NCBI GenBank assembly: GCA_002162915.1
Contig: MABB01000056.1
Span: forward strand, 3,567 to 12,124
Source of the DNA: Rhodospirillales bacterium 47_12_T64
GTDB taxonomy: Bacteria; Pseudomonadota; Alphaproteobacteria; Kiloniellales; Kiloniellaceae
Length of the DNA: 8,558 nucleotides
Direction of reading: 5' to 3'
A program made the position numbers and the translations under genes. Shown here piece after piece: positions 1 to 5,800 of this stretch. The first letter of the stretch is position 1. Each line of letters begins with the position of its first letter. Under the pieces are notes generated by a model, which was not told the DNA's origin, made no database searches, and worked only from the letters and a program-made list of their open reading frames with translations.

Positions 1-915
1 GAGTCTGTTCTAGGAATTCTACAGGATTTTGATCCCGTTGGTATTTGCGCTCGAGACCTTGCTGAATGCCTTGCAATTCAATTGAAAGAAAAAAATCGGC
101 TTGATCCAGCGATTCAAGCCTTACTGGACAACCTTGATCTCCTGGCAAAGCGAGATTTAAAAGGCCTCCGCAGCGTTTGTGACGTTGACGACGAAGACAT
201 CACAGAGATGATTGCGGAAATAAGAGCCCTCAACCCAAGACCTGCAGCAGCTTTTGACACCAGTGAAGCAGAAACTCTTATCCCCGAGGTCATTATCAAG
301 TCCGATCGCGCCGGGGGATGGCATATTGAATTAAACAGTGACGCTTTACCAAAAGTGCTCATTAACAATAAGTATTACGGTAACGTTTCAGAACAAGCAC
401 GATCCAAAGACGATAAATCTTATATCTCAGAACAATTGCAATCCGCCAACTGGTTGATCAAGGCTCTTCACCAAAGAGCAACCACTGTACTAAAAGTGGC
501 AACAGAAATTGTGCGCCAGCAAGATGGATTCTTGCAAAAAGGAGTTCAGGCTCTAAAACCCCTGACATTGAAAGACATTGCCGAAGTAATCGAGATGCAC
601 GAATCTACTGTCAGTAGAGTGACATCCAATAAATACATGGTGACTCCCCGGGGCACCTACGAAATGAAATATTTTTTCACCTCTTCTATTGGCGGTGATA
701 ATGGCAGTACCTATTCTTCCGAAGCTGTTCGGGACAGAATAAAAAGACTAATCGACGAAGAAGACCCTAAAAAAATCCTCTCCGATGATGCCCTTGTCAC
801 AAAACTAAAGGCTGAAGGGATTGATATCGCAAGGCGAACCATTGCAAAATATCGCGAGGCACTGGGAATTCCATCATCCGTTCAGCGTCGCCGAGAAAAG
901 AAACTTACTTTATAA
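1..915 (+). CDS. rpoN: RNA polymerase sigma-54 factor, C-terminal part (5' end outside window)
   Basis: Sigma-54 directs core RNA polymerase to -24/-12 promoters and needs AAA+ activators to open them. The frame is open from base 1 and ends at TAA 913-915, giving 304 residues; family members are usually about 450-500 aa, so roughly the first third lies upstream. Visible parts are the end of the core-binding region (QDFDPVGICARDL near the left edge, typical of RpoN), the helix-turn-helix region (TLKDIAEVIEMHESTVSRV, then KYMVTPRGTYEMKYFF), and the diagnostic RpoN box ARRTIAKYRE at 829-858, which contacts the -24 element. An internal TTG at 82 is not a credible start because the conserved sequence runs through it. 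Downstream come hpf and ptsN on the same strand, the usual proteobacterial order. No hairpin terminator follows the stop, only a short T-run, so some read-through into the hpf region is possible. Confidence 0.98.
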   Translation, partial: ESVLGILQDFDPVGICARDLAECLAIQLKEKNRLDPAIQALLDNLDLLAKRDLKGLRSVCDVDDEDITEMIAEIRALNPRPAAAFDTSEAETLIPEVIIKSDRAGGWHIELNSDALPKVLINNKYYGNVSEQARSKDDKSYISEQLQSANWLIKALHQRATTVLKVATEIVRQQDGFLQKGVQALKPLTLKDIAEVIEMHESTVSRVTSNKYMVTPRGTYEMKYFFTSSIGGDNGSTYSSEAVRDRIKRLIDEEDPKKILSDDALVTKLKAEGIDIARRTIAKYREALGIPSSVQRRREKKLTL

Positions 916-933
916 TTTTTTCTCTTAACAAAA

Positions 934-961
934 TCGACTCAGCTCTAGAGACTGTGATACA
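934..961 (+). promoter_or_regulatory. Candidate sigma-70-type promoter for the hpf region
   Basis: TCGACT at 934-939 and GATACA at 956-961 are separated by 16 bases, and a TG dinucleotide stands one base before the -10 hexamer (extended -10 pattern). It would start transcription near 968, about 28 nt before the small ORF at 996 and 155 nt before hpf. Both hexamers are imperfect (four of six bases in the -35), so this is a by-eye candidate only. Confidence 0.3.
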
Positions 962-995
962 CTACATTAGTCGTTTACTATAACGAGAGGAAAAC

Positions 996-1067
996 ATGGT
1001 TCTACCTACTGTCCTTGACTCCTATAGGCGACGACACTATGGTGCCGCCCCAGATAGCGGGGCTTGA
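996..1067 (+). CDS. Possible 23-aa leader peptide/small ORF between rpoN and hpf
   Basis: An ATG at 996 is preceded by GAGAGGAAAAC, a clear Shine-Dalgarno sequence (GAGG) five bases from the start; this is better than the ribosome binding sites of hpf and ptsN nearby. The frame runs 23 codons (MVLPTVLDSYRRRHYG, then AAPDSGA) to TGA at 1065-1067. It has three consecutive arginines and no membrane segment or recognised domain. The 3' end overlaps a GC-rich inverted repeat (GCCCC, seven-base loop, GGGGC, about 1047-1063), so translation could affect RNA folding ahead of hpf. The gap between rpoN and hpf (916-1122) contains nothing else obvious. It may be a leader peptide, an independent microprotein or a chance ORF; I do not recognise it. 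Confidence 0.35.
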   Translation: MVLPTVLDSYRRRHYGAAPDSGA

Positions 1068-1122
1068 TTGGCACATATAGCCATTACGCTAACCCCCTTA
1101 ACAATTCAGAGAATTTGTTCAC

Positions 1123-1704
1123 ATGCAGCTTTCCGTTAAAGGCAAGCAGCTCGACGTTGGCGACGCGCTGCGCACTCATATTAAAGATAATCTTTCTGCC
1201 ACACTGAATAAGTATTTTGGTGATGCAATTGATGTAAATGTCACCTTATCCAAAAATGCGTATCTCTACCGTGCGACAGTGGTCGCACACGTTGGTAAAA
1301 ATATCCGACTAGAGGCTAATGGTGAAGCAGGAGAGCCGTACCCTGCATTTGATCTGGCTGCCGAGCGATTGTCTAAACGCTTGCGCCGTCATAAGCGTAA
1401 ATTACGCGATGATCATGCCGAAGGTGGCAAAGAAGCAACTCATGCCCAGCATTATATCCTATCTGGCGAGCAGGAGAGAGATGAGCAAGACGAGACAACC
1501 GCTGAAGACAGCCCCTTGATTGTGGCTGAAATGGCAGCTGAAATCCCGACCTTGACAGCCGGCCTTGCAGTGATGCGTATGGATCTGGAAGATCTCCCGG
1601 CGATGATGTTTCGCAACAGCAAGCACGGAGGGTTGAATATGATCTACCGCCGTTCTGATGGAAATATTGGCTGGGTCGACCCCACTAAAAGCCAAAGCAC
1701 GTAA
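1123..1704 (+). CDS. hpf: Long-form ribosome hibernation promoting factor (HPF/RaiA family)
   Basis: Long HPF binds the 30S decoding region and pairs 70S ribosomes into inactive 100S dimers when growth slows or nutrients run out. The 193-aa product has both expected domains. The N-terminal S30AE/Y-like domain covers about residues 1-100 (MQLSVKGKQLDVGDALRTHI, ending in the basic stretch RLSKRLRRHKRKLRDD). An acidic linker follows (about 110-130), then the C-terminal dimerisation domain (about 150-190, with FRNSKHGGLNMIYRRSDGNIG and a final GWVDP). The length fits the long form rather than the approximately 95-aa enterobacterial Hpf. ATG 1123 is preceded by AGAGA about 10 bases upstream, a weak ribosome binding site. 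It lies between rpoN and ptsN, 19 bases before the latter, and is probably co-transcribed with ptsN. Confidence 0.96.
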   Translation: MQLSVKGKQLDVGDALRTHIKDNLSATLNKYFGDAIDVNVTLSKNAYLYRATVVAHVGKNIRLEANGEAGEPYPAFDLAAERLSKRLRRHKRKLRDDHAEGGKEATHAQHYILSGEQERDEQDETTAEDSPLIVAEMAAEIPTLTAGLAVMRMDLEDLPAMMFRNSKHGGLNMIYRRSDGNIGWVDPTKSQST

Positions 1705-1723
1705 CAGCTAAAGACTTTATGTA

Positions 1724-2188
1724 ATGGAATTAACCGACCTTATCGGCCCGAATGCAGTGGCCGCTGACTTGCGCGCCAATAGTAAAAAACAATTTCTTCA
1801 AGAGATTGCAAAGCGGGCGGCAAAAATTACAGGCTCAGAAGAGCGGGATATCTTTGATGTCCTGATCGAACGAGAGAAACTTGGAACAACCGGAATTGGA
1901 CAAGGAATTGCCATCCCTCATGGCAAGCTTCCCAATCTCGACAAGCTCTATGGATTCTTTGTTAAATTGGAACGCCCAATTGATTTCGATTCTATAGACG
2001 AACAACCTGTCGACCTGATCTGCTTGTTACTCGCCCCCGAAACAGCTGGGGCAGACCATCTTAAGGCCCTCGCACGGGTATCGCGTTTTTTACGAAACGC
2101 AGCCACCTGTGAGAAGTTACGGGGGACTGAAAGTGACGACGGTATCTATGCACTTTTAAGTGCAACAACAACCAGTCACGCCGCTTAA
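1724..2188 (+). CDS. ptsN: PTS IIA-like nitrogen regulatory protein (EIIA-Ntr)
   Basis: EIIA-Ntr is the final phosphoacceptor of the cytoplasmic PTS-Ntr relay (PtsP-PtsO-PtsN). It carries no sugar and instead regulates other proteins, for example in potassium transport and nitrogen or stringent signalling. The 154-aa product is a complete PTS EIIA type-2 domain. The phosphorylated histidine is H66 within GTTGIGQGIAIPHGKL, matching the His73 motif of E. coli PtsN. The following VKLERPIDFDSIDEQPVDLICLL region, here cited by its key residues, is also characteristic. ATG 1724 has no strong Shine-Dalgarno, and the gene follows hpf by 19 bases, which suggests translation coupled to an hpf-ptsN transcript. 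A bidirectional terminator follows 26 bases after the stop. Confidence 0.96.
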   Translation: MELTDLIGPNAVAADLRANSKKQFLQEIAKRAAKITGSEERDIFDVLIEREKLGTTGIGQGIAIPHGKLPNLDKLYGFFVKLERPIDFDSIDEQPVDLICLLLAPETAGADHLKALARVSRFLRNAATCEKLRGTESDDGIYALLSATTTSHAA

Positions 2189-2214
2189 GTAAGTAGAGGT
2201 TAGTTCACATAAAT

Positions 2215-2242
2215 AAAAAAGGCTCCGTTATGGGGCCTTTTT
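2215..2242. terminator. Bidirectional rho-independent terminator between ptsN and the DUF1150 gene
   Basis: Stem GGCTCC (2221-2226) pairs with GGGGCC (2232-2237) through one G-U pair and a five-base loop. It is flanked by A6 (2215-2220) and T5 (2238-2242), so a U-tract is present on either strand. It sits between convergent ptsN (plus) and the DUF1150 gene (minus) and can stop both transcripts. Confidence 0.85.
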
Positions 2243-2279
2243 CAATTCAAGAGTAAAGTTTAGCTTTCAGAAACTTAAG

Positions 2280-2498
2280 CTAATGCACGCTTAGTGGTTC
2301 GAGATCTTGTTGGCGTACGGCTGCGAAAGCAACATCGCGATCCCCAACGACAGTGATTTCTGTACCATCTGCTGCAAATATACCAAAGCAAGCGTCACCC
2401 TCGACATCAACAGGCTTTACATAGGCCACAACTTCCAGGCCCAAAGCTGTCATATCCTGATCTGTCATTAATTCTGAAATAACTTGCTTTATCATCAT
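2280..2498 (-). CDS. DUF1150 family protein
   Basis: This small soluble protein (72 aa from the chosen start) has no established function. It matches DUF1150, a family found in alphaproteobacteria and commonly next to small heat-shock genes. Family signatures are the central LGLEVVAYVKPVDVEGDACF, then FAADGTEI, and the C-terminal RQQDLEPLSVH. I chose ATG 2498 because GGA lies seven bases upstream of it. An upstream TTG at 2510 (four codons more) overlaps the only GAGG and has no proper spacing; ATG 2495 is also possible. The gene lies 112 nt downstream of hsp20 on the same strand, with a long hairpin but no terminator between them, so it may share the heat-inducible transcript. A role in proteostasis is only a guess from this context. 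Confidence 0.9.
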   Translation of the reverse strand: MMIKQVISELMTDQDMTALGLEVVAYVKPVDVEGDACFGIFAADGTEITVVGDRDVAFAAVRQQDLEPLSVH

Positions 2499-2518
2499 CA
2501 CTTTTTCCAACCTCAGTT

Positions 2519-2546
2519 TCTGCTGTTTTAGTTCGAAGACAGCAGA
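2519..2546 (-). other. Inverted repeat in the hsp20-DUF1150 intercistronic region
   Basis: TCTGCTGT (2519-2526) and ACAGCAGA (2539-2546) form a perfect 8-bp stem. It can be extended by one G-U and two A-U pairs, leaving a six-base loop. On the minus strand it lies just upstream of the DUF1150 ribosome binding site and has no U-tract, so it is not an intrinsic terminator. It could be an mRNA processing or stabilising element between the two cistrons, or an operator. Confidence 0.5.
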
Positions 2547-2610
2547 GCATTCTTACACCATAATTTCTTATTCTTAAGGAACCATCAATCAGAATTATTT
2601 CTTTTTAGAA

Positions 2611-3063
2611 TTAATCCTGATTATCCTCAATCACAGCCGGCTTTACTTGAATTTTATTCGTTTGAATTTCTATATTGCGAATAGTTACGTTTTGGAGAGG
2701 CTGCTCTAAATCGACGTGCAGTAATCCATTATCAAGTTTTGCATCGATCACTTCTATACCATCGGCGAGAACAAATGCACGGCGAAATTGCCGCGCGGCA
2801 ATTCCCCTGTGAAGATACTCTTTATTCTCTTCTGGTTTTGCTTTTCCTCGGATAACAAGCTGGTTGTTTTCAATTTGAACTTGCATATCTTCCGGCGCAA
2901 AACCAGCAACAGCAAGCGTTATTCGAATTTTATTTTCACTTACTTTTTCTACATTATAAGGGGGATAACCGTCTGCCGCAGTTTTGGAAATCATATCCAC
3001 CGCTTGTTCAAACTGCTCAAAACCTAACATTAGTGGACTATTAAAAAGAGACAATCTCGTCAC
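2611..3063 (-). CDS. Small heat-shock protein, Hsp20/alpha-crystallin family (class A, IbpA-like)
   Basis: This ATP-independent chaperone holds unfolding proteins in a refoldable state for DnaK and ClpB in the cytoplasm. The product is 150 aa, normal for bacterial sHSPs. A short N-terminal arm (SLFNSPLMLGFEQFEQAVD) is followed by PPYNVEK and the alpha-crystallin domain (about residues 36-125), with NKIRITLAVAGF, the YLHRGIAARQFRRAFVLADG segment typical of class A proteins, and the conserved NGLLHVDL strand. The C-terminal I-x-I anchor is IEI at 131-133. Translation starts at GTG 3063: AGGAGG stands five bases upstream, and no better ATG exists. A sigma-32-like promoter and a ROSE-like thermometer precede it, so heat should control both transcription and translation. 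The DUF1150 gene follows on the same strand. Confidence 0.96.
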   Translation of the reverse strand: MTRLSLFNSPLMLGFEQFEQAVDMISKTAADGYPPYNVEKVSENKIRITLAVAGFAPEDMQVQIENNQLVIRGKAKPEENKEYLHRGIAARQFRRAFVLADGIEVIDAKLDNGLLHVDLEQPLQNVTIRNIEIQTNKIQVKPAVIEDNQD

Positions 3064-3065
3064 CA

Positions 3066-3152
3066 GTACCTCCTCGATAGAGCAAGGCTCATTTCTTCTT
3101 TAGCCCCATAAGGCAGCCATTTTATATTTCGTGATCTGAAACCCAGCATCAC
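3066..3152 (-). promoter_or_regulatory. ROSE-like RNA thermometer in the hsp20 5' leader
   Basis: Reading the minus strand, the leader folds into three hairpins. First, GUGAUGCUG pairs with CAGAUCAC around a GGUUU loop (3131-3152, one bulged G). Second, GCUGCC pairs with GGGGC around UUAU (3103-3117, one bulge). Third, GCCUUGCUC pairs with GAGGAGGU around UAUC (3068-3088). The third carries the hallmark of ROSE elements: a UUGCU anti-Shine-Dalgarno (3081-3085) facing AGGAGG (3069-3074), with its G either bulged or opposed to another G. The ribosome binding site would be closed at low temperature and melt on heating. The predicted transcript start falls just before the first hairpin. ROSE elements are known upstream of alphaproteobacterial sHSP genes. 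Pairings were made by hand. Confidence 0.8.
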
Positions 3153-3164
3153 AACTCATATTGA

Positions 3165-3193
3165 ACTTGGGGTCTAACAGCCACTTGGTCAAG
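3165..3193 (-). promoter_or_regulatory. Sigma-32 (RpoH)-type promoter of hsp20
   Basis: On the minus strand CTTGAC (3193-3188) and CCCCAAGT (3172-3165) are separated by 15 bases, close to the heat-shock sigma pattern CTTGAAA, 11-16 bases, CCCCATNT. The start would fall near 3158, giving a leader of about 95 nt that begins immediately before the thermometer hairpins. This agreement of promoter, leader and gene type supports the call. Confidence 0.7.
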
Positions 3194-3261
3194 ATACAGT
3201 TGGTAGAGAATCCAAAATACTCATAAGGCCAGGTGCCGAAAACACAACTTAAAATGAATTA

Positions 3262-3366
3262 TGTGAACAAATAACTACTCTTGATTTAAATTCTTCCCAA
3301 ACCACCCTAAGTTGTGTATATCTAATCATACACACCACCACATCTTGTGGACAACTCTGTGGATAA
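3262..3366. other. Cluster of DnaA-box-like 9-mers beside an AT-rich stretch
   Basis: TGTGGATAA at 3358-3366 is an exact reverse complement of the DnaA box TTATCCACA. TGTGGACAA at 3346-3354, 12 bases away in the same orientation, is TTGTCCACA, one mismatch off. Weaker copies are TGTGAACAA (3262-3270), TGTGTATAT (3313-3321) and, on the other strand, TCATACACA (3326-3334). The last two form an inverted repeat TGTGTAT, eight bases, ATACACA. Bases 3241-3300 contain only 15 G or C in 60. This could be a replication origin part, a DnaA-titrating locus or a DnaA-controlled promoter. The flanking genes are not the usual alphaproteobacterial oriC neighbours (hemE, parAB and similar). Confidence 0.4.
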
Positions 3367-3367
3367 A

Positions 3368-3535
3368 ATGATGAAACCTTCGCTTTCAGCCGTTTCTAGC
3401 CCTTATTTAGCAAGGCCACTGCGTTCGCTTGAACAGGTAAGAGCCGATCAGGATGAAAAAAAAGTCCCGCTCAAGGGAAAAAAAATCACCCGCCACAAGC
3501 CGTCAATCTCAAACCAGAACAAAAATCAGCACTGA
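3368..3535 (+). CDS. Small basic hypothetical protein (uncertain)
   Basis: This 55-aa ORF has no family I recognise. It starts MMKPSLSAVSSPYLARPL, continues RSLEQVRADQDEKK, and has a lysine-rich, disordered-looking tail ending NQNKNQH; there is no membrane segment or signal peptide. ATG 3368 was chosen over an in-frame GTG at 3347 because the GTG lies inside the DnaA-box repeats, but neither start has a convincing Shine-Dalgarno. Two A8 runs (3456-3463 and 3478-3485) lie within it and could cause slippage. It is convergent with the histidine kinase, whose stop is 12 bases away. It is the only candidate gene in the 483-base stretch 3064-3547. It may be a chance ORF. Confidence 0.35.
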   Translation: MMKPSLSAVSSPYLARPLRSLEQVRADQDEKKVPLKGKKITRHKPSISNQNKNQH

Positions 3536-3547
3536 AGTTCCGCAATA

Positions 3548-4822
3548 CTACTCTTTACTCACCACAAGATCTGGCGGGAATCTCAACGTAATCGCAGTCC
3601 CTAATCCCGGTTCGCTCGTGATCAGAAAATCCCCTCCCAAAGCCTCTACAGACCTTTTCGACACTGGTAGTCCAAGACCTGTGCCTCTTACATGCGTGTG
3701 TGTTTGCGCTGCCAGAATTTGGCCATAAGGGGTTAGAGCCAGAGCAAGTTCTTTGGCAGACATTCCTATGCCATTATCCCGAATAATCATCAAAACCGCA
3801 CCATCCTCGGCATCAACCTGGCCTTCGACACTCACTCGCCCGCCCCGGCGCGTAAATTTGACTGCATTCGTGACAAGATTTGTTAAGACTTGCTTGAAGC
3901 GCCTTTCATCTGTTTTAAGACCTGGAAAATCATCCGCAATATTCACAGAGAGTTCAATCCCGGACTCTTCTGCGAGTAAGGCCATCATTCTCATTGTCTC
4001 ATTGACGGCATCCAAAACAGATATTTCTGTAATCTGAAGATTTTCTTCTTCTGCTTCTGTTTTTGCCAGATCAAGGACATCATTTACAATACCCAACAGA
4101 TGCTTACTGGCATTGTGAATGTCACCAGCGTATCCAAGATACTTTTCGTGCCCCAGCGAGCCCAAACGTTCCTGTTTCATGATCTCTGAGAAACCTAAAA
4201 TTGCGTTTAAAGGGGTACGCAGCTCATGGCTCATATCAGCAATAATGTTATTATTTTCCCGGTTTTGCTCGGGAAGATCAGGGTTTTGTTCTAAAATTTT
4301 TCTCTCAGCCTGCTTCAAAAGAACCAGAGCCAGATCAGCCTTTTGCGTTTTCTTTTTTAGCTCTCCCTCTAACCGCTGACGATCCATATCCCAAGCTCGG
4401 CGATCTCGTGAGCTATTCAACAAAGAGAAACAGCACAACCCCAGTCGATTTAAATTTTGCGGAAAGGAAATTATATCGTCGAAAAGAGAAATACTCTCCT
4501 CATCAAATAAATCACATCCCTCTTTTTCAATACACAGGACAGGACAAGCATCCTGCAGAGGCAAACGCCTCAATTGGCTGAGAACATTTTTTAAATTTTC
4601 ATCTAAAAAATCGGCATCAAACATCAAGAGTTCGGGCTTGAGGTTTTCTGTAAAATCACACCCCGTAGAACTCGAAATGTTGAGAAACCCAATATCCCGC
4701 AGGCTGGCAAAGAAATCAGTCAAGAAATCCTGATCATCACTAACCACGAGAATTCGTGCGCGTTTATTTTCTTGATTTATTGACAAAGGAAACCTGCGCC
4801 ACCACAAAATTCGTGCCATCAT
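3548..4822 (-). CDS. Soluble sensor histidine kinase with degenerate N-terminal receiver-like domain
   Basis: This 424-aa protein has no transmembrane helices. Residues about 22-135 resemble a response-regulator receiver (RILVVSDDQDF with the acidic pair D29-D30, and ELLMFDAD with candidate phosphoacceptor D69). The conserved Thr/Ser and the switch Lys are not visible: the usual K-P position reads SFPQ. It is therefore probably a pseudo-receiver. A coiled-coil linker follows (about 145-190), then HisKA with the H-box DMSHELRTPLNAILGFSE (H199), and HATPase_c with N-box LVTNAVKFT (N319), G1 DNGIGM (349-354) and G2 GTGLGLPVSK (380-389). The core resembles alphaproteobacterial DivJ/PleC/PdhS kinases. 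No partner regulator is adjacent, so it is an orphan here. ATG 4822 lacks a clear ribosome binding site; TTG at codon 13 is an alternative start. The input signal is unknown. Confidence 0.93.
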   Translation of the reverse strand: MMARILWWRRFPLSINQENKRARILVVSDDQDFLTDFFASLRDIGFLNISSSTGCDFTENLKPELLMFDADFLDENLKNVLSQLRRLPLQDACPVLCIEKEGCDLFDEESISLFDDIISFPQNLNRLGLCCFSLLNSSRDRRAWDMDRQRLEGELKKKTQKADLALVLLKQAERKILEQNPDLPEQNRENNNIIADMSHELRTPLNAILGFSEIMKQERLGSLGHEKYLGYAGDIHNASKHLLGIVNDVLDLAKTEAEEENLQITEISVLDAVNETMRMMALLAEESGIELSVNIADDFPGLKTDERRFKQVLTNLVTNAVKFTRRGGRVSVEGQVDAEDGAVLMIIRDNGIGMSAKELALALTPYGQILAAQTHTHVRGTGLGLPVSKRSVEALGGDFLITSEPGLGTAITLRFPPDLVVSKE

Positions 4823-4928
4823 CTATTAAACAGGCACGGCTAAAGACAAGCCAAAAGAATATACGGTGAGAGTTATAAAACTATTAAATATCAGCGGGTT
4901 TTTATATAATTTTCATCCGCCTCTTCTC

Positions 4929-5462
4929 TTAAGAAGTCGTCCTCTTATTCCATGGCATCAAGCTCAAAACCCGCGCCATCCCACAAAACCCGAAAACACC
5001 CGCAAGAACCAATCCAGCCCCAACAAAGCCGGAAATAAGGAGAAAGACAGGATTAAGAAAAAATCCCAAGATCACACCAAGAAAAACAAGACTGCCTGCA
5101 ATGACTTGAACCTGGCGCATAATATCTATAGGCGCCCTTGTTGTCTTTTTAGTCGTTAAGCCCTTTGCCTTCCAGGCTGCGATTCCCCCTTCAAGAATTA
5201 AAATTTCTTTGAAAGACTGATTCTGAAGAAGCCCCGTTGCTTGCGCTGTCCGGTATCCTCCTCGGCAATAGAGCACCGCCACTTTACCATGGTCATCCGA
5301 AAAATTCTTATTCGCAAATTCTTCCAAAGGAATGTTAAAGGCTCCCTCAATATGTTCGTCTTTATGCTCCTGGGCACTCCTAATATCGATCAAAAGTATA
5401 TCATCATTTTTCATACGCTTGACAAAATCTGAAGGTCGGATTTTTTTAATAATCAGTTCCAT
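4929..5462 (-). CDS. Membrane-anchored rhodanese (YgaP-like, rhodanese + DUF2892)
   Basis: Rhodaneses move sulfane sulfur through a cysteine persulfide. This 177-aa protein has an N-terminal rhodanese domain (about 1-105) with LLIDIRSAQEHKDEHIEGA, the active-site loop CRGGYRTA starting at catalytic C66, and the closing LEGGIAAWKAKGL. The C-terminal part (about 110-172) is a DUF2892-type membrane hairpin: a PIDIMRQVQVIAGSL lead-in, two hydrophobic helices around 118-158, and the ending LMPWNK. This is the architecture of E. coli YgaP, an inner-membrane rhodanese with a cytoplasmic catalytic domain. The gene lies 34 bases downstream of the ArsR-type regulator and is probably in its operon, so persulfide should induce it. 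A sulfur-trafficking role beside the dioxygenase is inferred from context; substrate and acceptor are unknown. Confidence 0.93.
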   Translation of the reverse strand: MELIIKKIRPSDFVKRMKNDDILLIDIRSAQEHKDEHIEGAFNIPLEEFANKNFSDDHGKVAVLYCRGGYRTAQATGLLQNQSFKEILILEGGIAAWKAKGLTTKKTTRAPIDIMRQVQVIAGSLVFLGVILGFFLNPVFLLISGFVGAGLVLAGVFGFCGMARVLSLMPWNKRTTS

Positions 5463-5496
5463 GGATCACACATCAACTTTTCACCAGTTTTGGTTT

Positions 5497-5796
5497 TTAC
5501 TCGGACGGACAATAGGTTTCGTACAGTGTTTGTAATATTTTCACTGCAGCGTCATTATCCAAAGTATAGAAAATACTCTGTCCCTGACGCCTTGAGCGCA
5601 CGAGGCCTTCTTTCTTCAAGATTGTCAGTTGTTGTGAAATCATGGCCTGAGCAATACCCAACTGTTCAGCGAGGACACCCACTGATTTCTCCTGCTCGAC
5701 CAGTTGACATAAAATCATTAATCTTCGCTCATTCGCCAACGCCCTTAAAAGAGCACAGGCTTTACCAACAGAGACTTCCATATTCTTTATATTCAT
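5497..5796 (-). CDS. ArsR-family persulfide-responsive repressor (BigR/SqrR type)
   Basis: This 99-aa winged-helix protein should repress sulfur-detoxification genes until reactive sulfur species link two of its cysteines. The ArsR fold is seen in ALLRALANERRLMILCQL, the recognition helix region LAEQLGIAQAMISQQLTILK, and the wing LVRSRRQGQSIFYTL. C30 and C96 are 66 residues apart, exactly the spacing of the sensing pairs of Rhodobacter SqrR (C41/C107) and Xylella BigR (C42/C108), and each sits in the same local context (ILC; YCP near the C-terminus). C14 is an additional cysteine. The metal-binding ArsR motif ELCVCDL is absent. It is divergent from the persulfide dioxygenase gene with AT-rich repeats between them, and precedes the rhodanese. 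ATG 5796 has no Shine-Dalgarno; ATG 5781 (Met6) is a possible start. Confidence 0.93.
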   Translation of the reverse strand: MNIKNMEVSVGKACALLRALANERRLMILCQLVEQEKSVGVLAEQLGIAQAMISQQLTILKKEGLVRSRRQGQSIFYTLDNDAAVKILQTLYETYCPSE

Positions 5797-5800
5797 ATTT

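Noticed and set aside
1068..1084. TTGGCAC followed by GCC, resembling a sigma-54 promoter ahead of hpf
   Set aside because: The -24 half matches, but the -12 GC is two bases too close and the TTGC element is missing, so it is unlikely to be a functional RpoN promoter.
2588..2621. Inverted repeat over the hsp20 stop codon (ATCAGAATTA and TAATCCTGAT) and a direct repeat AGAATTA
   Set aside because: The stem is AT-rich with a mismatch and a 14-base loop, and no T-run follows on the minus strand; not a credible terminator.
3456..3485. Two A8 tracts as a programmed frameshift site joining the small ORF to the plus-strand frame at 3453-3728
   Set aside because: The 3453-3728 frame lies mostly antisense to the kinase gene and has no recognisable domain; there is no stimulatory structure evident.
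4857..4928. GCGG and CCGC arms downstream of the rhodanese gene as a terminator
   Set aside because: The arms are four to five bases with an approximately 18-base AT-rich loop and no T-run in the right place on the minus strand.
4866..5159. 97-codon plus-strand open frame
   Set aside because: It lies mostly antisense to the well-supported rhodanese gene, has low-complexity lysine/asparagine-rich sequence and no ribosome binding site.
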